From an uncultured bacterium (GTDB lineage: Bacteria; Verrucomicrobiota; Lentisphaeria; Victivallales; UBA1829): a stretch of 64,000 bases of DNA. This document shows positions 1-7,745 of the stretch, one piece after another. The stretch is from contig CACYZF010000002.1 of assembly GCA_902778895.1 (NCBI GenBank), positions 204,574 to 268,573 on the forward strand. Direction: 5' to 3'. The notes beneath the pieces were generated by a model. That model did not search any database, was not told the DNA's origin, and was given only the letters and a program-made list of their open reading frames with translations. Within the stretch, counting starts at the first letter, position 1. Every line of letters starts with the position of its first letter. The translations under genes and the position numbers were made by a program.

Positions 1-2
1 CG

Positions 3-401
3 ATCACGGACGTCGAAGACTACCTGACGGACGAAACCGGAACGCCGTGGTTCGCATACGGCATGATGATGTGCGAGAGCATCGAGCGGAACGCGATGAT
101 AAAGCACAACGGCGAGGTTGACGAAGAACACCACAGAATCTATCCCCTTGCCGAATGGAATCCGAAGAAGAGTTTCCAATACCTGAAAAACCACGGAATC
201 CAGCTTTCGCCGGAATACCGATACGCGAAGCGATCAATCGGCGATCTCCGGCCGGAAAACGTCGCCATCGTGAAAGAGCATTTCCCGGCCGACTACGAAA
301 CGATCAAACGAATCTTCCCCTACATTGAAGCAAAGGAGTGGCAAAATGAGTTCAAAAAACAAAGGGCGCGTCTCCAAGCCCTCAACGAAGGAATGCCCTG
401 A
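3..401 (+). CDS. PAPS reductase-family protein, C-terminal part (5' end outside window)
   Basis: The frame is open from the first bases, so this is the end of a longer protein and the internal ATG at 63 is not its start. About 130 residues are visible. The stretch IYPLAEWNPKKSFQYLKNHG followed by an L-x-PEY element looks like the C-terminal part of phosphoadenosine phosphosulfate (PAPS) reductase-like phage proteins, where a PL-x-W segment precedes a helix and a 'hgI-x-L-x-P-x-Y' turn. The nucleotide-binding part is missing from the window. The next gene, ParB-like, begins inside its 3' end. A PAPS-reductase-like gene overlapping a ParB-like gene resembles the IbrA/IbrB pairing of enterobacterial mobile elements. 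Function in this phage is unknown; DNA modification or gene regulation is possible. Confidence 0.55.
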   Translation: MTDVEDYLTDETGTPWFAYGMMMCESIERNAMIKHNGEVDEEHHRIYPLAEWNPKKSFQYLKNHGIQLSPEYRYAKRSIGDLRPENVAIVKEHFPADYETIKRIFPYIEAKEWQNEFKKQRARLQALNEGMP

Positions 402-1125
402 ACCGGAACAACCGGCCGGTGCAGTCAATCCCCAGGTCAGCAAATTTCAGCGTTTCAGCATCGAGCGCGTCCACCGTTCCCAACTGAAAGAAGCGCCGTA
501 CAATCCGCGCGTGATGGACGAACACGGACACAAGCTGCTGAACAGGTCGCTGAAACGTTCCGGCCTCGTCGAAACAATCGTGTGGAACAGGCGCACGGGG
601 TACGTCGTGGGCGGGCATCAGCGTCTCGCGGAACTCGACAAACTCGAAGGAGGCCAGGACTACTATTTGGACGTGGCGGTGATCGACGTTTCGGCAAAAG
701 AGGAACGCGAGATCAACATCAAACTGAACAATCCGAACATGATGGGGGAATACCGCCTCGACAAACTCGCCGACCTGTTCATCAACAACGGCGTGAATTT
801 CAGCGACACGGGCTTTTCCGCGCTCGACATCAAACTGAATTTCGACACTCCGACCGCGAACGCGATCCTCGGCGAAGACCGCGAGGAAGAGCCGGAAGTG
901 GTGAGCGACATCGAAAAGATCAACGAGATCAAAGACAGGCGGAAAACGAGCAAGGAAAGGGCGAACCTGAAAAACACGGCCGAGTTCTTCAAGGTGGTGG
1001 TGTTCGATTCGATGGAGAGCATGGACGAGTTCTGCAACGCCCTGGGCTTCGACGTCGAACCGCGCCACATCGACGGCGAAGTGCTGAAATCGAAACTCGG
1101 CATTGAGGGCACACCCAAAGGGTGA
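346..1125 (+). CDS. ParB-like nuclease/sulfiredoxin-fold domain protein
   Basis: About 259 residues. I chose the ATG at 346 because AGGAG lies 8 bases upstream; a TTG at 325 has no such site. Residues about 35-130 carry the ParB N-terminal fold: a LKEAPYNPR box, then a VVGGHQRLAELDKL motif typical of the ParB/Srx nucleotide-binding loop, then an EINIKLNNPNMMGEY segment usual in phage ParB-like proteins. The C-terminal half is charged and not recognised. It overlaps the upstream PAPS-reductase-like gene by 56 bases, which suggests translational coupling and joint function. Phage proteins of this kind are usually not plasmid-partition factors; nuclease, NTPase or regulatory roles are proposed for relatives. 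It converges on the leftward block across a hairpin at 1133-1155. Confidence 0.75.
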   Translation: MSSKNKGRVSKPSTKECPEPEQPAGAVNPQVSKFQRFSIERVHRSQLKEAPYNPRVMDEHGHKLLNRSLKRSGLVETIVWNRRTGYVVGGHQRLAELDKLEGGQDYYLDVAVIDVSAKEEREINIKLNNPNMMGEYRLDKLADLFINNGVNFSDTGFSALDIKLNFDTPTANAILGEDREEEPEVVSDIEKINEIKDRRKTSKERANLKNTAEFFKVVVFDSMESMDEFCNALGFDVEPRHIDGEVLKSKLGIEGTPKG

Positions 1126-1155
1126 AAAAGAAGTGCCGGGCTGACGCTCCGGCAC
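1124..1155 (-). terminator. Rho-independent terminator of first leftward operon
   Basis: A perfect 7-bp stem (GTGCCGG/CCGGCAC, 1133-1155) is followed on the minus strand by TTCTTTTT. It lies just past the stop of the ASCH gene and ends the leftward transcription unit that begins near 5644. The plus-strand side has no T tract. Confidence 0.7.
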
Positions 1156-1174
1156 GAGGGGCAGACGGCGGGAA

Positions 1175-1504
1175 TCAGGCGGCGGGTACTTTTACCCAGA
1201 TTACCGCGCCGAAGGGGTGAACATAGGGGCGGGGCTTGCGGTATCGTTTGGCGTTCCGCAAGTGCCAGACGTATTCCCATTCCCCGATCCGTGTGCAGTC
1301 GTACAGTTCGGCTTCCCCGATGATCCCGCCGGTCCCGCTTTCGATGATCCCGATCCGTCCGCGAATGCGCGTCGCGGTGCTTCGGTATTCCTCGGTCTTC
1401 AAGCCGTCCACAATGCGCCCGGCATAGGGCGCACGAACACAGAGACAGCGGAAAAAGGGCGCGTTTGCGGTTTTTGCGGTGGTTTTCGCTTTCTTCGTCT
1501 TCAT
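1175..1504 (-). CDS. ASCH-domain protein
   Basis: 109 residues. I prefer ATG 1504 (AAAGGA 9 bases upstream) over the GTG at 1522. After a lysine-rich N-terminus, residues about 25-105 contain VRAPYAGRIVDGLKTEEYR and RIRGRIGIIESG, the pattern of ASCH domains (PUA-like fold; RNA or modified-nucleotide binding). It is last in the leftward operon, 14 bases after the methyltransferase. A second, longer ASCH protein lies at 5861-6376 on the other strand and shares the V-R-x-PxAGxIxDGxKxxEYR and MRGRIGII-like signatures, so the two are paralogues facing opposite ways. Phage ASCH proteins have been linked to RNA or modified-base binding; the substrate here is unknown. Confidence 0.7.
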   Translation of the reverse strand: MKTKKAKTTAKTANAPFFRCLCVRAPYAGRIVDGLKTEEYRSTATRIRGRIGIIESGTGGIIGEAELYDCTRIGEWEYVWHLRNAKRYRKPRPYVHPFGAVIWVKVPAA

Positions 1505-1518
1505 GGTCGAGAATCCTT

Positions 1519-3234
1519 TCACGCGGGCAGCATGAGCGCGGCGGCGCGGTTTATGTCAATGGCGGCACAGGCTTTGAAGCGGTCGAAGTATTTTTCCGCG
1601 CCGTCCGCCATCTCCGGGGCGGAAAACTCGGTCTTTATGTCTTCGGGCTTGCGAATCCAGCCGAGTTTCTGCGCCACGGCGACGTTGAACGCTTTCATAA
1701 ACTCGATGCTGAACTTGATATGGACGTTTTCGTTCTTGTAGCAGCGGAACTCGAACAGGGTTTTTCCGCTGTTCTTTTCGCGCACGGTTCCGAGTTCTCC
1801 GTAGCAGGGCGGGATGTATATTCCGCCGTTCGGGAATCCGAGGTTGTTCGCCACGGCGCAAATGTCGCCGATCTTCTGACGCATCTTGTCGAAACAGTCT
1901 CCCCAATGATCGTGTCCCGGCAGGGCATGGCGTGTGCAGATGATCCGGTAGTCGAGGGTATAATGCGTGTGGCGTTCGTCCCTTGTTCCCCAGCGCGAAC
2001 AGTATTCATCGAACACGCGCTTGTTCGAGACATAGTTTCTCACGTTCTCCGCCGAGGACAGCGCGTAGAACAGTTCAAGCATCTGCTCTTCGGCGTAGAC
2101 GTTGTAGTTCTTGATGACCCAGATGATGAGGGCATAGATGTTCGAGGGCGTGAAGTCCACGGTCTTCAAATCCGCGAAGCGTCCAAGCATCCTGTCGCGC
2201 GATTCCGAAGTCAGGCGCGAGGTGATTTCTTCGAGGCAGTCAAAGGCGGCTTTCCAGTAGATGTGTTTCAGCCCGTAGAATTTCTTCTTGAGGGCTTCCT
2301 TGACGGAATCCCTGTTGACGCCGACCGATTTCAGGACGTTTGCATCGATCCCGGCAATGACCTTGAAAATGTTGAACAGTTCATCCCTCGCGGCGTTGTA
2401 CCCGCCACAGAGAACCTCGACCTTGTTCTTTCCGGCGGCGAGTTCCGCTTTCAGGCGCTTTTCCTCTCTGTCCGCCTCGACAAAATCCGCTTCGCGGGCA
2501 TCCAAGTCTTCCTGATCCATTCCGAAAACGGCGTCAAAGAAGGAATCGAAACCGGAATCCGCGTCCGTGTACTGCTTATCGATGAAGAGAATATCCACCT
2601 TCGCCCGCGCGGCGCGTTCAGCGTTGAGAAAATCGGCATGACCGATCACCTGAACGACCTTTTCCTTGCCGTCGGAACCGTCACGGCGCGGCGGGGCTTT
2701 CACCGTCTTCAAGGCGGTTTGGATCATTTCGCTCTTCTTCCACCGTTCCGGTATGACAAGATAAATCCTCTTCGCCCGGCTTTCCGTAATGATCCGCGCG
2801 GTCCATTCCTCGTATTCGGAATACGGCGGGTTGCAGAAAATGGTGTCGACGTCCTTGTCGATCAGGGTGGCTTCGTGAAAGTCCGTCCCCAGGACGATGG
2901 TCTTCGGATCGAGGCGTTGCAGAAGGACGGTGCTTTTCTCCATGACGCAGTATTCGTGCAGTTCGAGCGTCCGCACCTCATAATCCCGATGCTTCAAGGT
3001 GTCTTCCGTGTGCCTCGCCGCTTCCTCGCGGTTGAGTTCTTCGATCCATTTCCTGAAGTTGCACGTGCCACATCCGATGTCGAGAAGGTCCCAATGTACG
3101 CGGTGGTCGTAGTGTCCGGTGTCGGTGGCGTGTTCCCAGATGGTCTTCACCATGCTCTTTGTGGTCGGGTAAAACTCGAAGTCTTCCCCTGCCTCTTTGA
3201 GGCGTTCGATCAGGTCGGCGGTCTGTTTGTTCAT
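1519..3234 (-). CDS. DNA methyltransferase-like protein with DUF4942-type C-terminus
   Basis: 571 residues. The N-terminal half has a class I SAM-dependent methyltransferase core: LLDIGCGTCNF (residues about 50-60, SAM loop) and IFCNPPYSEYEEW (about 130-142), the NPPY motif of N6-adenine/N4-cytosine DNA methyltransferases. An FYPTT motif near residue 20 is typical of phage members of this group. The C-terminal half (FTPSNIYALI..., then HYTLDYRIICTRHALPG) matches what I know of DUF4942, often fused to such methylases. It follows the small membrane protein by 4 bases and precedes the ASCH gene by 14, so it belongs to the leftward operon. A likely role is protecting phage DNA from host restriction. 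The target sequence cannot be read from the protein. Confidence 0.8.
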   Translation of the reverse strand: MNKQTADLIERLKEAGEDFEFYPTTKSMVKTIWEHATDTGHYDHRVHWDLLDIGCGTCNFRKWIEELNREEAARHTEDTLKHRDYEVRTLELHEYCVMEKSTVLLQRLDPKTIVLGTDFHEATLIDKDVDTIFCNPPYSEYEEWTARIITESRAKRIYLVIPERWKKSEMIQTALKTVKAPPRRDGSDGKEKVVQVIGHADFLNAERAARAKVDILFIDKQYTDADSGFDSFFDAVFGMDQEDLDAREADFVEADREEKRLKAELAAGKNKVEVLCGGYNAARDELFNIFKVIAGIDANVLKSVGVNRDSVKEALKKKFYGLKHIYWKAAFDCLEEITSRLTSESRDRMLGRFADLKTVDFTPSNIYALIIWVIKNYNVYAEEQMLELFYALSSAENVRNYVSNKRVFDEYCSRWGTRDERHTHYTLDYRIICTRHALPGHDHWGDCFDKMRQKIGDICAVANNLGFPNGGIYIPPCYGELGTVREKNSGKTLFEFRCYKNENVHIKFSIEFMKAFNVAVAQKLGWIRKPEDIKTEFSAPEMADGAEKYFDRFKACAAIDINRAAALMLPA

Positions 3235-3238
3235 GGCG

Positions 3239-3361
3239 TCAGTCCTCCTTGTCGTTGCCGTAGCCGATGGATTGATTGTAAAGGTCGCGCTGTTCGCGGT
3301 CGAAGATCAGCAGCAGGGCGATCCCGGCGAAAGCCAAAAGTCCGTTGAAGAAGTTTTTCAT
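3239..3361 (-). CDS. Small single-pass membrane protein
   Basis: 40 residues, starting MKNFFNGLLAFAGIALLLIF, with one hydrophobic segment (residues about 4-20) and a charged tail. The ATG at 3361 has AAAGGA 7 bases upstream and overlaps the TGA (3358-3360) of the upstream gene in an ATGA arrangement typical of coupled phage genes. It ends 4 bases before the methyltransferase start. The same frame stays open upstream into the preceding gene, but that is explained by the frameshift described there. Function is unknown. Confidence 0.6.
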   Translation of the reverse strand: MKNFFNGLLAFAGIALLLIFDREQRDLYNQSIGYGNDKED

Positions 3362-4123
3362 TGTGCAGTCCTTTTCACTGTTTCGTTCAAGAAAGTATGG
3401 TAGTCTTCCGGCGACGGCTTCCTCTGCCCGTGGGCGCATTCGTTGATGTAGTCCAGATACGGGCTGATCCCGTTCCCGGCGTTGACGGCGGCATCCGAGA
3501 CTTTTTCCAGGGCATTCCATGCGGGAAAAGAAAAGGTCCTCGTTCTCGACGTATTCTTTCTGGCCGCGATCTCCCCAGACGATGACCGCTGTCTGGCCGT
3601 GGTATTCGTGGAATGTGGCTTCAACGACGTATGCGCTGACGCATCCGATCCGTTCCCGCTGCTTGATGTAGTAAACCGTGTCGCCGGGTTCGAGGGCCGG
3701 GCGGCCGGCGTTCGATGCAGCTTCCTTGTCTTTATAGATGAGTTCGGCGATCTCCTGTTTCAGTTCTTGTTCGTCGGTGTAATCGTCGATGCACGTTTCC
3801 GCCGCCCAATCTCCGAACGCCTGAACTTGGAGGTGGTAATCGGTTCCTTTCTTTATCGCGCCCGCTTCGATATAGCAGACTTCGATGTAGTGCGCGAGAA
3901 AGCGGCGTTCCATTTCGGCGAGTGCGCCGTGAACGCGGCGTTCTTTCTCTTCGCCGGGTTCGTCTTCGTCGTATTCCAGCAGACTGTCTTTCTTCGCCTG
4001 GTACGACGCGCCGATCAAAAGGTCTTCGACGTCGAGGGCGGCGAGCGACGGGAATCTGGCGACGCGATCTTTGATGTAGGCCGCAAGAGCGGCTTCGGCG
4101 ATCTTCTTGATCTTTTCGTTCAT
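3358..4123 (-). CDS. Unknown leftward-operon protein, apparently frameshifted
   Basis: The start at 4123 (MNEKIKKIAEAALAAYIKD) has AAGGAG upstream. The first roughly 195 residues are acidic and look like a normal soluble protein (ALEPGDTVYYIKQRERIG, VIVWGDRGQKEYVENEDLFF). After DLFF the zero frame turns arginine-rich and unnatural. The +1 frame instead continues sensibly (WNALEKVSDAAVNAG ... YLDYINECAHGQRKPSPEDY) and stops at 3358, overlapping the next start. The switch falls at two A4 runs (plus-strand 3526-3534), so a one-base insertion, sequencing error or slippage is likely. Read across the shift, the product is about 254 residues. No family recognised. Confidence 0.55.
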
Positions 4124-4176
4124 GGGTCGTTTCTCCTTGCCGCCGGGCGGTCCCGGCGGCGGTTGGTGGTGTGGTT

Positions 4177-4527
4177 TCAGGCGTTGACGATTCCAAGGGC
4201 GTAGCGGGTGATCCCGGCGATCCTGTCGTCGTCGAGGTACAGGGTTTCGCGCTGCTTCGTCCAGTAGGCGGCGAGTTCTTCGGCGATCCGCTGAACGTCT
4301 TCCGAGGTCGGCAGCTTGATTTCCTGTGCAGTCGCCACATACTCTTTGAAGAGGAAGAAGTATTTTTGCGTTCCGGCGATCCTGGCGTTGAAGCCTTCCG
4401 GCCTCCACGATTCGAGGTGCAGAATGGTCCCTGCGGGCAGAGTTTCTTCGGGCGTTCCGAAGTTTTTCCAGCGGGCGGGTTCGGTGATCCGTGCGAGTTT
4501 TCCGGTGTTTTCCATTGAGTGCTTCAT
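4177..4527 (-). CDS. Unknown protein, paralogue of the 4945-5295 product
   Basis: 116 residues, ATG 4527 with AAGGAA 7 bases upstream. It is strongly similar along its whole length to the product of 4945-5295: both have LARITEPARWKNFGTPEETL near residue 12, ESWRPEGFN near 40, KYFF, RIA-ELAAYW and KQRETLYLDDDRIAGIT near the end. This is a within-operon duplication with one unrelated gene between the copies. No family recognised. Small size, lack of membrane segments and position in an early-type leftward operon suggest an accessory phage protein. Confidence 0.6.
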   Translation of the reverse strand: MKHSMENTGKLARITEPARWKNFGTPEETLPAGTILHLESWRPEGFNARIAGTQKYFFLFKEYVATAQEIKLPTSEDVQRIAEELAAYWTKQRETLYLDDDRIAGITRYALGIVNA

Positions 4528-4538
4528 GTCTGATTTCC

Positions 4539-4889
4539 TTATGCGTTGGCGGTGGCGTTGGTGGTGTGGTCGATGATCCAGGTGGTTCCGTTTCCGGCAA
4601 TCGTGATGATCCGATCAAAACGGGCCTGGCGGTAGTTCCCGCGCGTTCCGTTCGCGTTCTCGACAGAGGCGTCAAAGAATTTCACGCGGCCTTTTCCAAG
4701 GGCTTCGCGGGCGGTTTCGCCGGTCCCGTTCGGGGCGGCGGCATTCGCGGGGTTTGCGACGCCGAACTGTGCAAGGGCATGTCGGCGGCTGCCGTCCGCT
4801 TTCGTGAAAACGACCGATACAAATTCACCGCGCGTAAACCGCGCGACGACGGCGGGTATCTGGCTTTCTCTGATGATCTGCTTTTTCAT
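4539..4889 (-). CDS. Unknown protein between two paralogues
   Basis: 116 residues, ATG 4889 with AAGGAAG upstream. It begins MKKQIIRESQIPAVVARFTRG and has a middle region with GETAREALGKGRVKFFDASV. It ends in IDHTTNATANA. No membrane segment or known motif. It lies 11 bases before the 4177-4527 gene and 55 bases after the 4945-5295 gene, so it sits inside the duplicated unit. Not recognised. Confidence 0.55.
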   Translation of the reverse strand: MKKQIIRESQIPAVVARFTRGEFVSVVFTKADGSRRHALAQFGVANPANAAAPNGTGETAREALGKGRVKFFDASVENANGTRGNYRQARFDRIITIAGNGTTWIIDHTTNATANA

Positions 4890-4944
4890 GTCCGGGGCTT
4901 CCTTTCCGCCGCCGGGGTTTCCGGCGGCATGTGGCGTGTTGGTT

Positions 4945-5295
4945 TCAGGCGTTGATCTTTCCGATTGCGTATTTGGTGATCCCTGCGATCCTGTCATCGT
5001 CGAGATACAGCGTTTCGCGCTGTTTCTGCCAGTAGGCGGCGAGTTCTCCGGCGATCCGTTCGATGTCGTTGTTGTCCGGGCGGCGCATTTCCTGTGCAGT
5101 CCTGACGTACTGCTTGAAGATGAAGAAGTATTTCCCGGTTCCGGCGACCTTGACGTTGAATCCTTCCGGTCTCCACGATTCGATGAAAACGACCGTTCCG
5201 GCGGGCAAGGTCTCTTCGGGCGTTCCGAAGTTTTTCCAACGTGCGGGTTCGGTGATCCGTGCGAGCGATCCGATCTTGTCTTGCGTGTGTTCCAT
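4945..5295 (-). CDS. Unknown protein, paralogue of the 4177-4527 product
   Basis: 116 residues, ATG 5295 with GGAGGAA upstream. It shares the ARITEPARWKNFGTPEETLP core and the QRETLYLDDDRIAGITKYA C-terminus with the 4177-4527 protein, and the two are the same length, so an ancestral gene was duplicated in tandem. The middle segments differ (VVFIESWRPEGFNVKVAGTG here), which suggests divergence after duplication. No known family. Confidence 0.6.
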   Translation of the reverse strand: MEHTQDKIGSLARITEPARWKNFGTPEETLPAGTVVFIESWRPEGFNVKVAGTGKYFFIFKQYVRTAQEMRRPDNNDIERIAGELAAYWQKQRETLYLDDDRIAGITKYAIGKINA

Positions 5296-5328
5296 GATCT
5301 ATTTCCTCCGTGTGGTGTTGGTGTTGGT

Positions 5329-5574
5329 TCAGACATTCAAATCGAGTTTCCGGCAGATGCCGTAGAACGCCGTGAAAAGTTCTTCGACCTTCGCGCTTTC
5401 GTCCTTTTTGATCTGTTCGATCTCTTCGGGCTTGTAGCACATTTCCCGCAGTTCCTTCGACATTGCGGTGACGCGCTCGGCCTGGCCCGTTGCGTGAATC
5501 GCGGCGATCATCAAATCTTTCAGATTCAGCATGTCGTCTGCCGTCACGGTGTTCTGTTCGGTGTTCTTCTTCAT
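5329..5574 (-). CDS. Unknown small protein, first gene of leftward operon
   Basis: 81 residues. I chose ATG 5574 (MKKNTEQNTVTADDMLNLKD) because AAAGGAAA lies just upstream and the frame beyond it runs into the promoter region. The protein is predicted helical (DLMIAAIHATGQAERVTAMSKELREM ... EEIEQIKKDESAKVEELFTAFYGI). No motif recognised. As the first gene after promoter 5644-5671 it may be made early and could be a regulator or host-takeover protein, but there is no direct evidence. Confidence 0.5.
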   Translation of the reverse strand: MKKNTEQNTVTADDMLNLKDLMIAAIHATGQAERVTAMSKELREMCYKPEEIEQIKKDESAKVEELFTAFYGICRKLDLNV

Positions 5575-5643
5575 GGTTTGTTTCCTTTCCGGCTTTCGCC
5601 TGGGGTTTGTTTTGCGTTCCGCTTTCTCTTGCTTGCTATGTTT

Positions 5644-5671
5644 AATATAGCACACAAAAGACACAAAACAA
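5644..5671 (-). promoter_or_regulatory. Promoter of first leftward operon
   Basis: On the minus strand: TTGTTT (5666-5671), a 16-base spacer, then TATATT (5644-5649) preceded by TGC (extended -10). The core TGCTATATTA also occurs at 34162-34189 and 40647-40674, each time before a leftward block. The surrounding stretch is A/T-rich. Confidence 0.65.
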
Positions 5672-5795
5672 GGCCGAAAACAAAAAAATCGAAAAAAAGT
5701 TTTCCGCGAGGTCATATTATATATAGAATAAGACACGCAAGGCGCACATGGCGCATGAAAAAGAGGTGGCGACGTCGTTTTTCTTGCTTTTGCGT

Positions 5796-5824
5796 TTGCA
5801 ATACAAAGAGACAGGGTGTATATT
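5796..5824 (+). promoter_or_regulatory. Rightward promoter before the second ASCH gene
   Basis: TTGCAA (5796-5801), a 17-base spacer, then TATATT (5819-5824), 37 bases before the ATG at 5861. With the 5644 promoter it makes a divergent control region of 286 bases (5575-5860) that holds no gene. A repressor could act here, but no clear operator repeats are seen. Confidence 0.6.
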
Positions 5825-5860
5825 AAAACGCAACATATCATCAACCTGGGAGCATGAACC

Positions 5861-6376
5861 ATGAAATGTCTATTTGTCAGACCGCCCTTCGCCGGGTGGA
5901 TCGCCGACGGGGTGAAACGGATCGAGTACCGCACGAAGCCCACGCACATGCGGGGGCGCATCGGAATCATTCAGAGCCGAAGCGGGACGGTGATCGGGGA
6001 CGTTGAGATCACGGGGTGCAGATACAACGAGGAACTGGATTATTACGAATGGGAACTGGCGAACGCGCGGCGATACGCGCAGCCCGTACCGTTCCGCGCA
6101 AAGAACGGCGCGGTGGTGTGGATCGACGTGGAGTATCAGCCGGAATCCCAGGCGACCGCGCCGCGTCTGTCCGACGAGGCATTCAAGCGCGAACAGGCGG
6201 CATACGCCACCGAGATCGAAAAGTTCCTTCATCCGAAACTGATCTGGACGGCGATCCTGAAAGACGGACGCGAGATCACATTCCCGGAAGGGACGGAAGA
6301 TTCCGAGATCGAGCGGTACGAAACGGAACACGCCGCCGAGATCGACCATTGGAAAACCGAGTACGCAGAAGAATAG
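5861..6376 (+). CDS. ASCH-domain protein with charged C-terminal extension
   Basis: 171 residues. The N-terminal ~90 residues are ASCH-like: MKCLFVRPPFAGWIADGVKR, EYRTKPTHMRGRIGIIQS, and an ANARRYAQPVPFRAKNGAVVW segment that parallels the end of the 1175-1504 protein (RNAKRYRKPRPYVHPFGAVIW). The extra ~80 residues are acidic and contain LIWTAILKDGREITFPEGTE. First gene of a rightward unit with 6386-6841, which starts 9 bases later. PUA-fold ASCH domains bind RNA or nucleotides; the ligand here is unknown. Confidence 0.7.
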   Translation: MKCLFVRPPFAGWIADGVKRIEYRTKPTHMRGRIGIIQSRSGTVIGDVEITGCRYNEELDYYEWELANARRYAQPVPFRAKNGAVVWIDVEYQPESQATAPRLSDEAFKREQAAYATEIEKFLHPKLIWTAILKDGREITFPEGTEDSEIERYETEHAAEIDHWKTEYAEE

Positions 6377-6385
6377 GAGGTCAAC

Positions 6386-6841
6386 ATGCCGAGAGGCGTC
6401 TATCCAAGAAAGCCGGGGCAGAAACGGAACTACACGCCGGAACAGCGGGCGGTCATGCGGGAGCGCATGAAGAAAATCCGTGAACTCAACAAAGGGCGCG
6501 GCGACACACCGGCCATGACGGCGGCGAAGAGCAAGAACGCGAGAAAGGCGATGGCGATCCGCAGCGCGCGGGCATTGCTGAAACACATGCCGGCCGGTGC
6601 AGTCCCCGGCACGGTGTTCAAGTGTTCCTCGTGCCGATCCTTCCGCGTGATCGACGCGGCTCCGCAGCAGAACGGCGGAGCATGGGAACAGCGTTTCGAG
6701 CAAATGGGGGCGGTGTCGGTTTACGGCATCCGGCGCGAATTTTCCGGCATCGTGAAGATCGTCTGGGACTACGCTCCGACGATGGAAAACATCATGGAAA
6801 ATCCGCGCCTTATCGATGAGGGCAAGCCCTCAACGGAGTAG
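6386..6841 (+). CDS. Unknown basic protein with a CxxC element
   Basis: 151 residues, 9 bases after the ASCH gene, RBS AGGAGG. The first 70 residues are very basic (RGVYPRKPGQKRNYTPEQRAVMRERMKKIRE), resembling short DNA-binding tails that begin with PRG-x-Y-x-RKPG in phage proteins. Residues about 75-85 hold FKCSSCRSF, a possible half zinc site. A terminator follows at 6899-6924. Nucleic-acid binding is likely; no family is certain. Confidence 0.5.
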   Translation: MPRGVYPRKPGQKRNYTPEQRAVMRERMKKIRELNKGRGDTPAMTAAKSKNARKAMAIRSARALLKHMPAGAVPGTVFKCSSCRSFRVIDAAPQQNGGAWEQRFEQMGAVSVYGIRREFSGIVKIVWDYAPTMENIMENPRLIDEGKPSTE

Positions 6842-6898
6842 TGCGCGGCTGACGCTTCGCAACGCACGAAAGGGGGTCGATTCCGATCCCGTTACAAC

Positions 6899-6924
6899 GC
6901 CTCGGTGAAAACCGGGGCTTTTTT
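6899..6924 (+). terminator. Rho-independent terminator
   Basis: GCCTCGG-TGAAAA-CCGGGGC stem (with one G·T pair) followed by six T. It closes the ASCH/6386 unit before the terminase unit. Confidence 0.75.
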
Positions 6925-7280
6925 GTCGGAAACCATTGGAAAAAAGGGGGAGACAGGGGACATAGAGTACAAGAGAGGGTTGTTGCTATACGTAGAGAAC
7001 AATAGTAGAGTTCTACAGTTTAAAAGGCTATTAAAGAATATAAAAGGGCTTTAAGAAGACAGAGATTAAAAGGAGAGAGTAATCTATTTGTAAGTCTTAA
7101 AACATTTAGGGCGATGGGAGAACACCTGAAAAACGCCTGCAAACTCTTCGAAGGGGTTGACGGAAAATGTATTTGATGATGCGGAGACAAAACGCAAACA
7201 CATACACATACACACCACGACAATACTCCGCACGGTTCGCCAGATACATAAGATAACAACACGAAAGAAGAGGTCAACGT
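6925..7280 (+). other. Gene-free A/T-rich leader before the terminase unit
   Basis: No convincing gene in 356 bases. The stretch 7010-7115 is A/T-rich and purine-rich, in contrast to the surrounding G/C-rich coding DNA. It contains the GGTTGAC element at 7155-7175 and a CA-rich run (7195-7220) just before the small terminase. It may hold control sequences or a packaging or replication site. No iterons are evident. Confidence 0.4.
7155..7175 (+). promoter_or_regulatory. GGTTGAC phage element, copy 1 (before small terminase)
   Basis: GGTTGACGGAAAATGTATTT, 126 bases before the terS start. A weaker copy with GTA in place of GCT after the 7-base gap. See the finding on the repeated element. Confidence 0.5.
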
Positions 7281-7745
7281 ATGGGAAACGAGAAGAGGCG
7301 GGCGGCGCGGCGGCCCGGCGAGAACGGCGAGACAGGCGCGGGCGCAGAGGCGGGCAGGCGCACCTGCGCGAAGAGGCGGGACATCGACAAAGAGACGCTG
7401 ATCGAGTGCTGCAAGCGGTCGAACGGGATCATCAGCGCCGTGGCGGTGCAACTCAAAGTAGGGTGGCACACGGCGGAGCGGTACATCAAGGAATGCCCGG
7501 AAGCGCAAGAGGTGTTCCAGGGGGCGCGGAACTCTGTGGTGGACGCGGCGGAATCGGAACTGCTTCACATTCTGAAAGACGACAAGCATCCGCGCCATTT
7601 CGACGCGGTGATGTTCACGCTGAAGACGCTGGGGAAGAACCGCGGCTTCACGGAAAAGGTGGAGAACGAGATTTCCGGCGAACTGAAACAGCCGCCCGTG
7701 CTGAACATCCTGATTGAGAATGGCAAGGGCAAGCCGAAAGCATGA
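7281..7745 (+). CDS. terS: Terminase small subunit
   Basis: 154 residues. After a basic, low-complexity N-terminus the protein has DKETLIECCKRSNGIISAVAVQLKVGWHTAERYIKECPE (residues about 38-75), a helix-turn-helix like those of phage small terminases. It continues through AAESELLHILKDDKHPRHFDAVMFTLKTLGKNRGFTEK, which is typical of the central oligomerisation region of this family. It recognises phage DNA and starts packaging. Its end overlaps the start of the ParB-DUF4417 gene by 4 bases (ATGA); the large subunit lies about 2.9 kb downstream, an unusual gap. Confidence 0.75.
   Translation: MGNEKRRAARRPGENGETGAGAEAGRRTCAKRRDIDKETLIECCKRSNGIISAVAVQLKVGWHTAERYIKECPEAQEVFQGARNSVVDAAESELLHILKDDKHPRHFDAVMFTLKTLGKNRGFTEKVENEISGELKQPPVLNILIENGKGKPKA

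Noticed and set aside
346..1125. Chromosome or plasmid partition ParB
   Set aside because: No ParA partner or parS-like site is seen; the arrangement is that of phage ParB-like accessory genes.
1465..3348. Long open frame on the plus strand opposite the methyltransferase
   Set aside because: The minus-strand frame has the methyltransferase motifs and a ribosome site; the plus frame is a by-product of G/C-rich codon use.
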